Assembly: GCF_020164585.1 (NCBI RefSeq)
Contig: NZ_JAIQZF010000004.1
Location: forward strand, 248,001-312,000
Origin: Psychroflexus curvus
Lineage (GTDB): Bacteria > Bacteroidota > Bacteroidia > Flavobacteriales > Flavobacteriaceae
Length of the DNA stretch: 64,000 nucleotides
Direction of reading: 5' to 3'
Part shown: one piece after another, positions 36,426 to 45,427 of the stretch
Position numbering within the stretch: position 1 is the stretch's first letter
Layout of the letters: every line of letters starts with the position of its first letter
The notes under the pieces: generated by a model
Database searches by the model: none
What the model was told of the DNA's origin: nothing
Seen by the model: only the letters and a program-made list of their open reading frames with translations
Program-made: the position numbers and the translations under genes

Positions 36426-37466
36426 ATGATGAAATATCTTTACCTTTTTATTTTAAGTGTGCTTTTTACCAGTTGTCAAAATGAAGAGCTTTTTGAACAG
36501 ATTGAGGAAAATACAAGTTTATCCAGCAAGGGTGAGTTGAGCAATCTTATATCCAGGCTTAATCAAAATCCTACTGCCTTTGATGATTTCATAGACAATT
36601 CTAACAGTTTGAGTTTAGAGTTTCCTTTTGAAATAACGATAAATTCTGAAAAGACCTTCAGCATATCACAATTTATAGATTATCAACTTCTTATCGAAGA
36701 AATATCTGCTTTAACAGATTACTCAGTAAACATAGGCTTTCCTGTAGAAGTTTCTCTCCCTAATTACGAATCTGTCATTTTAAAAAATAAAAGTGAGTTA
36801 GATGCCATAATTGCAAGTGTGGAAGGCAGTACTGAAATTAAATGCCTGACCTATAATTTTCCAATTCAAATCAATATTTTTGATACAGAAAACAGTGTTT
36901 CAACACGCCGTACCATCCAAAATGAAGCTCAATTTTATAACCTGATTAAAAACCTTAGACAAAACAATGGCTTTTACGAAATCATATATCCCATATCAGT
37001 TTTTGTTGATGGGGAATCAGAATCGCTTACTTCAAACATAGATCTTAAAACAGCTATTCAGGACCTTGATAAAGACTGTTTTAACCCCTCTCTTCTAACA
37101 AACAAATCCTCGAGGATAAGTCGATTTGTAGCATTTATAACCTCAGGAGAATTTATAATCACTACTTATACGAATGATGAGGGCGAAAACGAAATTTCAG
37201 ATTACGAAGCCTTCAGGTTTGCATTCGCCCCCAACAATAGAATTACAGTGGAAAACCCATCCACAGTGGGATCTTTTTCTGGCGATTGGGATATTGAAAT
37301 AGATGATGACCAGCTTATTTTTGACTTGGATTTTGAAGGCAGTGATCTTTTAGATGAACTTGATGAGGACTGGATTGTCCAAGGATTTGCAAACCCGAAT
37401 AAAATTATACTTAGAGACACTGATAGTTCAGAAGAAAACACTATTTTAATTTTTGAAAAAATCTAA
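36426..37466 (+). CDS. Lipoprotein with four degenerate repeats
   Basis: A 346-residue lipoprotein with the lipobox LFTSC (Cys about 17). From about residue 50 a pattern recurs four times, with a proline and alternating hydrophobics followed about 20 residues later by an acidic or amphipathic helix: FPFEITI..FIDYQLLIEEI, FPVEVSL..SELDAII, FPIQINI..AQFYNLI and YPISVFV..LKTAI. The C-terminal 90 residues are acidic (DWDIEIDDDQLIFDLDFEGSDLLDELDED). I do not recognise the family. It is divergent from the ECF sigma unit and shares a 121-bp intergenic region with it, so co-regulation is possible. Start at the ATG at 36426. Confidence 0.8.
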   Translation: MMKYLYLFILSVLFTSCQNEELFEQIEENTSLSSKGELSNLISRLNQNPTAFDDFIDNSNSLSLEFPFEITINSEKTFSISQFIDYQLLIEEISALTDYSVNIGFPVEVSLPNYESVILKNKSELDAIIASVEGSTEIKCLTYNFPIQINIFDTENSVSTRRTIQNEAQFYNLIKNLRQNNGFYEIIYPISVFVDGESESLTSNIDLKTAIQDLDKDCFNPSLLTNKSSRISRFVAFITSGEFIITTYTNDEGENEISDYEAFRFAFAPNNRITVENPSTVGSFSGDWDIEIDDDQLIFDLDFEGSDLLDELDEDWIVQGFANPNKIILRDTDSSEENTILIFEKI

Positions 37467-37477
37467 AGTTCAACTTT

Positions 37478-37705
37478 ATGGATGATGAAAAACCATCTCA
37501 GGAGGATTTAAAATCCAAGTTAAAAATCTTAACTATTATTTTTTACATCATTTTGCTTATCTGGCTTGTTTTTATTGGCTTTATCGTATCTAAACTCATA
37601 AGCGGAGGAGAAACTACCAGTTTATTTATTGGTACTATCCCCATAGTAGGTATACTTATTATATTAAGTCAAATCAAATCTAAAATCAAGAAAGAGATAA
37701 ATTAA
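37478..37705 (+). CDS. Small two-TM membrane protein
   Basis: A 75-residue protein: an acidic N-terminus (MDDEKPSQEDLKSK), two hydrophobic helices (about 17-40 and 46-66) and a basic C-terminal tail (SKIKKEIN). It lies 11 bp after the lipoprotein gene, in the same direction, so they are probably co-transcribed. No family recognised. Confidence 0.65.
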   Translation: MDDEKPSQEDLKSKLKILTIIFYIILLIWLVFIGFIVSKLISGGETTSLFIGTIPIVGILIILSQIKSKIKKEIN

Positions 37706-38140
37706 TTCACATTTATAGAACAGTAAGACAAAAAAGCTTCCAAAGAAATTGAGAGGCCTTTTTTATACCTTAAAATCAAGTCAGGAGAAAAGTATTGTAT
37801 ACTATTCTTTAAGTTTTTAAAGCAGCTACAGAGTTTCAAAAAGACTTCCAAAAGCTATTACTGACTTATGACCTATCAGCCCCTGACTCTTAAATGATAC
37901 TACTAAAAGCGCCTAAATTTTTTACCTGGACAGACGTATTCGAGAAATTGGTTTTTTATTTGGCAGTAACTTTTAGCCCTGTTCTAAAGTAGTGTGCCTC
38001 TTCAAAACCTTCAGATAAACTAAAGTCAGGCGTCCGTTGAAGGTTGGGGAGATCACAGTAAACAACGGTCTAAATAACTAGATGAACGCTGATAAATCTG
38101 CCTGTCCCCCAGGGAACGCAGGTTAAAAAAATAATTAACA
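37706..38140. other. Unexplained non-coding stretch
   Basis: About 435 bp without a credible gene and with stops in all frames. The composition varies: an AT-rich left half, then a stretch with more G and C from 38000 to 38120. At 37975-37999 the sequence AGCCCTGTTC..AAAGTAGTGTGCC faintly resembles the end of an IS256-type element, but no second end or transposase is present. It could be an eroded mobile-element scar; this is speculative. Confidence 0.35.
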
Positions 38141-38172
38141 TAAAAAACCCCGACACAAGAATGTGCCAGGGT
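38141..38172 (-). terminator. Imperfect hairpin terminator after the acidic lipoprotein gene
   Basis: CCC and CACA pair with TGTG and GGG with two mismatches around AGAA. On the minus strand the hairpin is followed by a T run. It lies 26 nt past the stop at 38198. Confidence 0.5.
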
Positions 38173-38197
38173 ATTGAAATTGAGACTCAATTTTTTA

Positions 38198-39214
38198 TTA
38201 GTCATCCAAAAGATCTACATAATCTTTGATTGCTTCTTTTATTCTATTGGCCAACTCATTATTTCCATCATTGTCTTCCGGACTGATTTCGATTGTTCCA
38301 TTTCCATTAGCATCTGTTGCATTTGAAATATCCACAAGGCTGAAAACAGTAACTAAATCAAACTCAAAAACTACCGAATTTCTGTTGTCTTCTGTGATGA
38401 CAAGATTTTGACCTGCATCTTCGTAATCCACTTCGAATTCTTCACTAAAAGTATGGAAAAATTCGAATGGTGTCCCCGAGATAGTTCCTCTCATCAGGAT
38501 AGACTTTTTATAAAGATCGCTCATTGGATTTTCGCTTCTTTCCATTTCAAATTCTACTTCATCATACTCACCTACAGGAATCTCTACCTCAATCACAGTT
38601 ACTACGTCCGAACTCAAATTAAGTTCGAATGGCCCTGTTAATTCAAAATCGTCTTCAGAATCGTATCGATCATCATCCCCTTCAGTAGTATCGTCATCAT
38701 CGATTTCACAACCTTCATCATCGGTTTCTGTAGCATAGACACTAAAATCTGCTCTGAAATAAATTTCGGTACCGCTCTGCAATTCAATTTCATACTTATA
38801 AGGATCATCTTCGTCATGCTCATCTTCTAGTTCTCCCTTACAAAACGCATCGTTGGGATAGTTTTCATCGAGATAAGCTAAAATCTCATTCGGTAATTCA
38901 TCAAAATTGAGATAATCAGCATCGTCTTCGCTTGAGCTTCCAGAAGAATCTCCAGCACTCATTCCGAAACCTTCCGCAAACTCCAGCTCAACATTTTTAA
39001 TGTTGATTAAAAATTCTGAAATCTCAACATCCGATGTCGCTTTTGCTAAACTGGCTGTTGCAGTTTTTGCCGCACTAGCATCAGTTGTTGCAGTTGCTTT
39101 AATTTCTAAACTGGATTTTTGTACGCTTACTGAGTCTGAGTTTGAATCGTCTGAAGAGCAGGAGAAAAGCAGTGCTATCCCTAATAATCCTGCTATTGGT
39201 TTTAAAATTTTCAT
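38198..39214 (-). CDS. Highly acidic lipoprotein of unknown function
   Basis: A 338-residue lipoprotein with the lipobox LLFSC (Cys about 19) followed by SSDDS. An Ala/Thr/Lys-rich linker (about 35-60) precedes a segment DVEISEFLINIKNVELEFAEGFG, which recalls the DUF4382-type surface proteins. Residues 85-200 are dominated by Asp and Glu with several runs (EDEHDEDD, EIDDDDTTEGDDD), and two Cys may form a disulfide. The acidic runs might bind Ca2+ or other cations; this is inference. Single gene. Confidence 0.75.
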   Translation of the reverse strand: MKILKPIAGLLGIALLFSCSSDDSNSDSVSVQKSSLEIKATATTDASAAKTATASLAKATSDVEISEFLINIKNVELEFAEGFGMSAGDSSGSSSEDDADYLNFDELPNEILAYLDENYPNDAFCKGELEDEHDEDDPYKYEIELQSGTEIYFRADFSVYATETDDEGCEIDDDDTTEGDDDRYDSEDDFELTGPFELNLSSDVVTVIEVEIPVGEYDEVEFEMERSENPMSDLYKKSILMRGTISGTPFEFFHTFSEEFEVDYEDAGQNLVITEDNRNSVVFEFDLVTVFSLVDISNATDANGNGTIEISPEDNDGNNELANRIKEAIKDYVDLLDD

Positions 39215-39295
39215 AGTGTAAATGTTTTATAGTTTCACTTATAAAACACCACTAAAGCCATCTGCCCTACGCTAAATTTATTTTTTTTATTAAAT

Positions 39296-41788
39296 CTAAA
39301 AGCTAAATCCAAAACCTCCGGTCACCCCAAAATTTCTGGCATCTGGTAAATCTTTGTAATTTCCTCTGAAATGGAAATCTATCCTCAGTATTCTGAAAAT
39401 ATTATCCACACCCAAGCTGTAAGACCAGTAGGGCTCTATGTCTGGAGCACTTAGCACTGGATTGGTAAAAGAAGCGTTGAGGAGTTGATTTTCTTCTGAA
39501 ATACTTCCCGAAACAGCCCTGACTGAAATTATTTCCCTAAGATCCAAATCTCTGAGAAATGGAATTCGTGAGAAAAACCTGCCATTAAAATTATGTTCAA
39601 AATTGACACTCAAGTAGGTATCTGTTACAAAATCATAAAAGTCCAAAAGCGGGAATGTACCTTGTAACGAAAAAAGGGTTTGATTTCCCGGAACTATATT
39701 TAGCAAGCTCAACGGCACTGCTCCAAAGGTTTTACCTAACTCTACACTGGAAACAAATTCACCGAAGCCACCGATTTGGATAGGTTGCCTGTAGTAAAAT
39801 TGAATCTTCTCATAATCAAAATCAGAGGTGGTTATATTGCCAAGCCCTTTGGTGTAATTTAGAAAAAACTGAGGATACTCATCATCATTAACAGTGAGTC
39901 GCTCCACCCCATAGCCGGTCGTTTGACGACCAGGAGAAAATTGAATTATCGTAGAAATTTCAACCTGTTCTGTTACAGATTTTGTTTCAGTGCGCTCCGG
40001 AGTTGTATAATAGTCTAAGCTAAATTGATCTGAAGCTGACTCCAGGCTTTTGAAATTCCCTTCAAATCTTAAATTAAAATTTTTGAAAGCTTCAAAACCT
40101 AAAGAAAAACTGGTCAGGTTAATGCTGCTCAGGCTAGTATTTGAGCCTACTGTGAGTACAGATGAGGATGCCAGATTTCTCCCTAACACATCCGTGGTAT
40201 TGGTTAAACTAGCTCCGAGCTGTTCTACATCCCTCCGGTTTCCTCCTGCGATGATGAGTCTCATTTTGGGATCTATCATCCATTTTCCAGACAAGCCGTA
40301 TTTGAATTTATCATCACCAAATCCATAGGCTAAAAACCCTTGTAACCTCCAGTTATCGTTTTGTGAAAAATAAGTTCTACCTCCTACTCTTAGGCGAATT
40401 CCCTCCACTTCATTGTATCCAAAAGTTGAAAAGACAGGTCCAAAATCCCAACCTTCTCTTTCCCAATATCCTGTAGCCAAAATAGATCCGACACTGTAGA
40501 GTCGTTTAAAAGCGTCTACAGTTTGCAGTGTGTCCAGCATCGCATAGACTTGGCGTTCATCCTTATTAAGATCTTCCTGTCTGTTTTGAGTCCAAAATTT
40601 ATCATTCCTGTTATAGATTTCTTCATTAAAAACCTCTGGCTGGTATTTGTAAAAAGCTTTTCCTTTGGGCTTATCAAACACATAATTGTCATAAAGTGTT
40701 GTTCGCTTACCATAAACACCTCTCGATTCTTCCTTTTTACTAAAAGAAAAATCTGTCATAAATAAGTCTTTGGTTATTAAGAAAACCGAATCGTTAAGCA
40801 CATCAAACTCCTGTTCTATGTAAACGTCTTTTACCCAGTTGATGTTGGCTCCTTTCGACATGGCAAGATTGATTTTCTTGATGGCCCAGGTGGTATCGTT
40901 GACCCAAAAATCACCCTTAAAATTCAACTCGCCTTTACGCCTGGGGTAAAAAACAATATTGTAACACCATTTATCCTTGATATAGGTGCTGTCGGTCAGG
41001 ACATAGTTGTAATTATCTACCCCGGTTGTAGATAAAGGACTGACAAAACTTTTATCAAAAAACTTCAGATAGTTATCATAGACATTATACTCCGCATAAA
41101 GGTCTTTGATAAAAGCAATGAGGCTTTGATTGTTACTGAATCCAGCATTTTTATTTCCCGTAAGTATTTCTTTTTCAGCATCTAGAATATTGTCGCCGTA
41201 AATTTTGGAAGTAGCCTCATTAAGAAAAATAGGCAGATAGGTTTTCCCGGTTACATTATTGGTATCCAAATCATCAAATATGAATTCCATTCCGTTAAAC
41301 ACCCTTGAATTGATAAGAGAACTATCTATGGTGTTGAGATCAAATTCCAGTTTTTCATACTTGTCGTACTGGTATTGATCAAATTTCTTGATTCCATTAT
41401 CGCGTTTATTCTTCCAGATTTTTTTAAGAATATCTATCGCTGGATTATTTTTCTTGGAGGTTTTTCCTGAATATATAACCACCTCACTTAATTCTGAAGA
41501 ATTTTCTTCTAGATTAACTTCAATATTATAAGTGGTTTTTTGGTCTAGAGGTAATGTTAAAGTTTCGAAGCCCATAAAAGAAAACTCCAAAGCTGAATAG
41601 TTTTTTTCGGATTCAAGGTAGAATTTTCCGTTTTCATCAGAAATGGTTCCTTCAGATGAATTTAAAAAATAAACGTTCACGTATGGAATAGCGTTTCCAT
41701 ACGTGTCTTTCACATAACCACTTACCTTCGTTTGAGCGAAAGAAACAATGGATAGAAATAAAAATAAAAAGGATAGAATATTTTTCAT
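39296..41788 (-). CDS. DUF5686 / carboxypeptidase-regulatory-like outer-membrane protein
   Basis: An 830-residue secreted protein. The signal peptide ends in IVSFAQ; then a CarboxypepD_reg-like domain (about 22-95: VSGYVKDTYGNAIPYVNVYFLNSSEGTISDENGKFYL); then the long DUF5686 region from about 115 (NNPAIDILKKIWKNKRDNGIKKFDQYQYDKYEKLEFDLN) to the C-terminal F, whose alternating aromatic strands suggest an outer-membrane beta-barrel. Its function is unknown; the family is common in Bacteroidetes. The first ATG with a signal peptide is at 41788, 63 bp after the pdhB stop; an upstream in-frame ATG at 41833 would add 15 residues before it. Probably co-transcribed with pdhB. Confidence 0.88.
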   Translation of the reverse strand: MKNILSFLFLFLSIVSFAQTKVSGYVKDTYGNAIPYVNVYFLNSSEGTISDENGKFYLESEKNYSALEFSFMGFETLTLPLDQKTTYNIEVNLEENSSELSEVVIYSGKTSKKNNPAIDILKKIWKNKRDNGIKKFDQYQYDKYEKLEFDLNTIDSSLINSRVFNGMEFIFDDLDTNNVTGKTYLPIFLNEATSKIYGDNILDAEKEILTGNKNAGFSNNQSLIAFIKDLYAEYNVYDNYLKFFDKSFVSPLSTTGVDNYNYVLTDSTYIKDKWCYNIVFYPRRKGELNFKGDFWVNDTTWAIKKINLAMSKGANINWVKDVYIEQEFDVLNDSVFLITKDLFMTDFSFSKKEESRGVYGKRTTLYDNYVFDKPKGKAFYKYQPEVFNEEIYNRNDKFWTQNRQEDLNKDERQVYAMLDTLQTVDAFKRLYSVGSILATGYWEREGWDFGPVFSTFGYNEVEGIRLRVGGRTYFSQNDNWRLQGFLAYGFGDDKFKYGLSGKWMIDPKMRLIIAGGNRRDVEQLGASLTNTTDVLGRNLASSSVLTVGSNTSLSSINLTSFSLGFEAFKNFNLRFEGNFKSLESASDQFSLDYYTTPERTETKSVTEQVEISTIIQFSPGRQTTGYGVERLTVNDDEYPQFFLNYTKGLGNITTSDFDYEKIQFYYRQPIQIGGFGEFVSSVELGKTFGAVPLSLLNIVPGNQTLFSLQGTFPLLDFYDFVTDTYLSVNFEHNFNGRFFSRIPFLRDLDLREIISVRAVSGSISEENQLLNASFTNPVLSAPDIEPYWSYSLGVDNIFRILRIDFHFRGNYKDLPDARNFGVTGGFGFSF

Positions 41789-41851
41789 CAATAAAAAAAG
41801 CTTCAAATGCAATTTTATGCAAATGAAGCTCATTTAATAATTTGATTTATG

Positions 41852-42829
41852 TTAAATGTATAAAACTTTTTTGACTGCTTTTATCACATCATCACTATTG
41901 GGTAACCATTCTTTTAAAAGACCTGGAGAGTAAGGTGCGGGAGTATCTGCAGTATTAAGTTTTACAATAGGTGCATCTAAATAATCAAAAGCCTCATTTT
42001 GGACTTTATAGGTAATTTCAGTTGCCACATTACCAAAAGGCCATGCTTCTTCAAGAATCACAAGTCTATTGGTTTTCTTTACAGATTTTAAAATGGCGTC
42101 ATAATCCATAGGTCTAACCGTTCTCAAATCTATAATTTCACAGGAAACATCTTCTTTTTCAAGTTCTTCCGCGGCTTTGTAAGCTTCTTTTATAATTTTT
42201 CCAAAAGAAACAATAGTTACATCTGTTCCTTCTCTTTTGATATCGGCCTTTCCTAAGGGAATAGTATATTCTTCTTCAGGAACTTCGCCTTTATCGCCAT
42301 ACATCTGCTCACTTTCCATAAAAATAACAGGATCGTTATCTCTAATAGAAGACTTCAAAAGTCCTTTGGCGTCATAAGGATTGGACGGAATCACCACTTT
42401 AAGCCCAGGTGTATTTGCAAACCAGTTTTCAAATGCCTGCGAATGCGTTGCTCCCAACTGACCGGCAGAACCAGTAGGGCCTCTGAAAACAATAGGTATA
42501 TTAAACTGCCCCCCAGACATTTGTCTCATTTTGGCGGCGTTGTTTATTATTTGATCTATTCCTACCAACGAAAAGTTGAAGGTCATAAATTCTATAATCG
42601 GACGATTACCGTTCATAGCAGAACCAATACCTATCCCTGTAAAACCCAGTTCTGAAATTGGGGTATCGATAACTCTCTTTTCTCCAAACTCGTCCAACAT
42701 CCCTTTGGATGCTTTATAAGCGCCATTGTACTCTGCCACTTCTTCTCCCATCAAATAGATAGATTCATCGGCACGCATTTCTTCACTCATTGCTTCCACA
42801 ATAGCTTCTCTAAATTGAATTGTCCTCAT
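41852..42829 (-). CDS. pdhB: Pyruvate dehydrogenase E1 component subunit beta
   Basis: A 325-residue E1-beta subunit of the pyruvate dehydrogenase complex (thiamine diphosphate-dependent decarboxylation). Motifs: QFREAIVEAMSEEMRAD, VYLMGEEVAEYNGAYKASKGMLDEFG, the conserved VFRGPTGSAGQLGATHSQAFENWF, and VIPSNPYDAKGLLKSSIRD. The E1-alpha and E2 genes are not adjacent. It differs from branched-chain E1-beta mainly by overall similarity, so a 2-oxoacid alternative cannot be fully excluded. It is divergent from etfB. Confidence 0.92.
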   Translation of the reverse strand: MRTIQFREAIVEAMSEEMRADESIYLMGEEVAEYNGAYKASKGMLDEFGEKRVIDTPISELGFTGIGIGSAMNGNRPIIEFMTFNFSLVGIDQIINNAAKMRQMSGGQFNIPIVFRGPTGSAGQLGATHSQAFENWFANTPGLKVVIPSNPYDAKGLLKSSIRDNDPVIFMESEQMYGDKGEVPEEEYTIPLGKADIKREGTDVTIVSFGKIIKEAYKAAEELEKEDVSCEIIDLRTVRPMDYDAILKSVKKTNRLVILEEAWPFGNVATEITYKVQNEAFDYLDAPIVKLNTADTPAPYSPGLLKEWLPNSDDVIKAVKKVLYI

Positions 42830-42861
42830 TTATGTGTATTTACTTCTATTAAAAAGATTGA

Positions 42862-42869
42862 CAAAAATA
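42862..42869 (-). promoter_or_regulatory. -7 box upstream of pdhB
   Basis: Minus-strand TATTTTTG lies 32 nt upstream of the pdhB ATG. Confidence 0.45.
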
Positions 42870-42948
42870 GCAATTCAAAATTCTATATCCCATAAGAATC
42901 TTATAAAAATTTTATTATGCATGCATAGTATTTTTGAGTCAAATCTAT

Positions 42949-42956
42949 TATATTTG
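42949..42956 (+). promoter_or_regulatory. -7 box upstream of etfB
   Basis: TATATTTG (exact TAnnTTTG) lies 27 nt before the etfB ATG at 42984. Confidence 0.5.
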
Positions 42957-42983
42957 TGTAATTAAAGTAAAAAAATCAAAATC

Positions 42984-43730
42984 ATGAAAATATTAGTATG
43001 TATTAGCCATGTTCCTGATACGACTTCCAAAATCAATTTTGTTGAAGATGATACGAAATTTGACACGGGCGGAGTTCAGTTTGTCATCAATCCAAACGAT
43101 GAATTTGGATTAACCAGAGCTATGTGGTTCAAAGACAAACAAGGAGCCACAGTGGATGTTGTAACCGTAGGCGGAAAAGATACTGAACCCACTATAAGAA
43201 AAGCTTTGGCTATTGGAGCTGATTCCGCTCACAGAGTGGACACAGAACCTCTAGATGGTTTTCAGGTGGCCAAAGAACTGGCTGAAGTTGCAAAAGATGG
43301 CAAATATGATTTAATTATTGCAGGAAGAGAATCAATCGACTATAATGGTGGGATGGTTCCAGGAATGCTGGCTAAATTAATTGGTGCTAATTTTATCAAT
43401 ACATGTGTAAGTCTTGAAGTTGAAGGTGATACTGCTACTGCCGTAAGAGAAATAGACGGTGGTAAAGAAACTCTGAAATCCTCTTTACCATTGGTTATAG
43501 GAGGACAAAAAGGACTTGTAGAGGAAAGCGATCTTAAAATTCCAAACATGAGAGGAATTATGATGGCCAGAAAAAAACCGTTGAATGTCGTTGAACCAAT
43601 TTCTGCAGATAGCTTAACTGAGGCTAAAAGCTTTAGAAAGCCAAAACCTAAAGGAGAGATAACTCTCGTAGATGCAGACAACCTGGATAAATTGATAGAC
43701 TTGCTTCACAACGAAGCAAAAGCTATATAA
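42984..43730 (+). CDS. etfB: Electron transfer flavoprotein subunit beta
   Basis: A 248-residue ETF beta subunit with the AMP-binding fold. N-terminal KILVCISHVPDTTSKINF, INPNDEFGLTRAMWFKDK, the hallmark LIIAGRESIDYNGGMVPGMLAKLIGANF (about 112-139), and a C-terminal amphipathic anchor with IPNMRGIMMARKKPLNVVEP that contacts EtfA and the dehydrogenase. It carries electrons from acyl-CoA and other flavin dehydrogenases to the quinone pool. The etfA gene follows after 18 bp. Confidence 0.97.
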   Translation: MKILVCISHVPDTTSKINFVEDDTKFDTGGVQFVINPNDEFGLTRAMWFKDKQGATVDVVTVGGKDTEPTIRKALAIGADSAHRVDTEPLDGFQVAKELAEVAKDGKYDLIIAGRESIDYNGGMVPGMLAKLIGANFINTCVSLEVEGDTATAVREIDGGKETLKSSLPLVIGGQKGLVEESDLKIPNMRGIMMARKKPLNVVEPISADSLTEAKSFRKPKPKGEITLVDADNLDKLIDLLHNEAKAI

Positions 43731-43748
43731 CTTTTAAAAACTAATAAA

Positions 43749-44717
43749 ATGTCAATTTTAGTATATACAGAATCAGAAAATGGCAAGCTCAAAAAAGCAG
43801 CTTTTGAAGTTGCTTCTTATGCCAAAGGAATTGCAGACTTAATGAGTACCAGCGTAACAGCTGTTTCCATCAATGCTGACAATGTTGAAGAACTTAAAAA
43901 TTACGGAGTAGATAAGGTTTTAAAAGTCTCAAACGATAAACTCTCAAAATTTAATGCTGATGCTTACGCAGAGGTCATAACTCAAGCTTCCAAGAAAGAA
44001 GACTCCAAAATTGTGATTGTTAGTCAAAGTGCAAATGCCAAATACCTGGCACCCTTACTGGCTGTTAACCTCGAGGCTGGCTATGCTTCCAATATTGTAG
44101 CGCTTCCAAAACTTGATGAAGGTTTTGTTGTAGAACGAACTGCTTTTACCAACAAAGCTTTCAGCATGACTTCCATTTCTACAGATGTTAAAGTTTTAGG
44201 TTTGTCCAGCAATGCCTTCGGACTTAAAGAAAATGAAGCATCCCTTTCAGAAGAAGATTTTTCTCCTGAATTATCTGATGCTAATTTCGGAATAGATGTG
44301 GTATCTGTTGATAAAAATAAGGATAAAGTCAGTATTGCAGATGCAGAAATTGTTGTTTCCGCAGGACGAGGCATGAAAGGTCCTGAAAACTGGGAAATGA
44401 TAGAAGAGCTAGCAGATGTTCTAAATGCAGCAACAGCTTGTTCCAAGCCCGTCAGTGACATGGGGTGGAGACCTCACAGCGAACATGTTGGACAAACAGG
44501 TAAGCCAGTCGCTACAAATTTATACATCGCCATAGGTATTTCTGGAGCAATCCAACATCTTGCCGGTATAAGTGCTTCAAAAAACAAAGTAGTCATCAAT
44601 ACAGATCCAGAAGCTCCGTTTTTCAAGGCAGCAGATTATGGAATTGTAGGTGATGCTTTTGAAGTTGTTCCTGAATTGATTGAAAAACTCAAGGAATTTA
44701 AAGCAAATAACTCATAA
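43749..44717 (+). CDS. etfA: Electron transfer flavoprotein subunit alpha
   Basis: A 322-residue FAD-binding ETF alpha subunit. The N-terminal alpha/beta domain starts [22 protein letters not shown]. The C-terminal FAD domain is complete: [72 protein letters not shown] (about 200-275), and [22 protein letters not shown]. It forms the heterodimer with EtfB. A strong terminator follows. Confidence 0.97.
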   Translation: MSILVYTESENGKLKKAAFEVASYAKGIADLMSTSVTAVSINADNVEELKNYGVDKVLKVSNDKLSKFNADAYAEVITQASKKEDSKIVIVSQSANAKYLAPLLAVNLEAGYASNIVALPKLDEGFVVERTAFTNKAFSMTSISTDVKVLGLSSNAFGLKENEASLSEEDFSPELSDANFGIDVVSVDKNKDKVSIADAEIVVSAGRGMKGPENWEMIEELADVLNAATACSKPVSDMGWRPHSEHVGQTGKPVATNLYIAIGISGAIQHLAGISASKNKVVINTDPEAPFFKAADYGIVGDAFEVVPELIEKLKEFKANNS

Positions 44718-44745
44718 TTTTTATAAATTGTGCCTCTTTAAAGGG

Positions 44746-44790
44746 CGGTCTAGTTTTTAAGCAAGCCTTTTAAACTAGACCGCTTTTTTA
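44746..44790 (+). terminator. Intrinsic terminator after etfA
   Basis: GCGGTCTAGTTT and AAACTAGACCGC form a perfect 12-bp stem around a 15-nt loop, followed by TTTTTT. Confidence 0.92.
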
Positions 44791-44806
44791 TTCAATATAA
44801 TGTAGT

Positions 44807-45424
44807 ATGAGCTTAGCTAGACTTAGCATAAAAGGAATTTCTTATAGTCAAACTCAAAACGGAGCTTACGCTTTGCTTTTAAGTGACATGGACAGCGACA
44901 GGCAACTGCCTATCGTCATTGGTGCGTTTGAGGCGCAATCTATTGCCATTGCTTTGGAAAAAGAGATAAAACCTCCACGTCCCCTAACCCATGACTTATT
45001 TAAAACCTTCGCAGATAGATTTCAAATTCTTGTTAAGCAGGTGATTATTCATAAACTTGTGGATGGCATTTTTTACTCCAGTTTAATTTGTGAGAGAGAT
45101 GGTGTTGAAGAAACTGTGGATGCCAGGACAAGTGATGCTATTGCCCTTGCTTTAAGATTTGACGCTCCTATTTTTACTTATAAAAATATTCTTGACAAAG
45201 CAGGAATTTTCCTAAGTGACAAAAATCAAGACACAGATATTTATAGTTCCGATAATATTCAAAATGCTGGCGATGTTGAGCAGAAAGAAAAAACATCCTC
45301 TTTTAAAAGTGAATTCAGCCAGATGACTACCAAAAAACTCAACGAACTTTTAGAAAAAGCTGTGAATGATGAAGACTACGAAAGAGCAGCAAAAATTCGT
45401 GACGAAATTTCTAAACGAAGCTAA
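44807..45424 (+). CDS. Bifunctional nuclease family protein with UVR tail
   Basis: A 205-residue protein. The BFN/DUF151 domain (about 1-130) has LLLSDMDSDRQLPIVIGAFEAQSIAIALEKEIKPPRPLTHDLF and VDARTSDAIALALRFDAPIFT. The C-terminal 35 residues are a UVR (UvrB/UvrC-interaction-type) helical hairpin: MTTKKLNELLEKAVNDEDYERAAKIRDEISKRS. BFN proteins are proposed to have DNase/RNase activity. It leads a row with the nucleoside transporter 3 bp downstream, so nucleic-acid scavenging is a plausible joint role (inference). Confidence 0.87.
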   Translation: MSLARLSIKGISYSQTQNGAYALLLSDMDSDRQLPIVIGAFEAQSIAIALEKEIKPPRPLTHDLFKTFADRFQILVKQVIIHKLVDGIFYSSLICERDGVEETVDARTSDAIALALRFDAPIFTYKNILDKAGIFLSDKNQDTDIYSSDNIQNAGDVEQKEKTSSFKSEFSQMTTKKLNELLEKAVNDEDYERAAKIRDEISKRS

Positions 45425-45427
45425 AGA

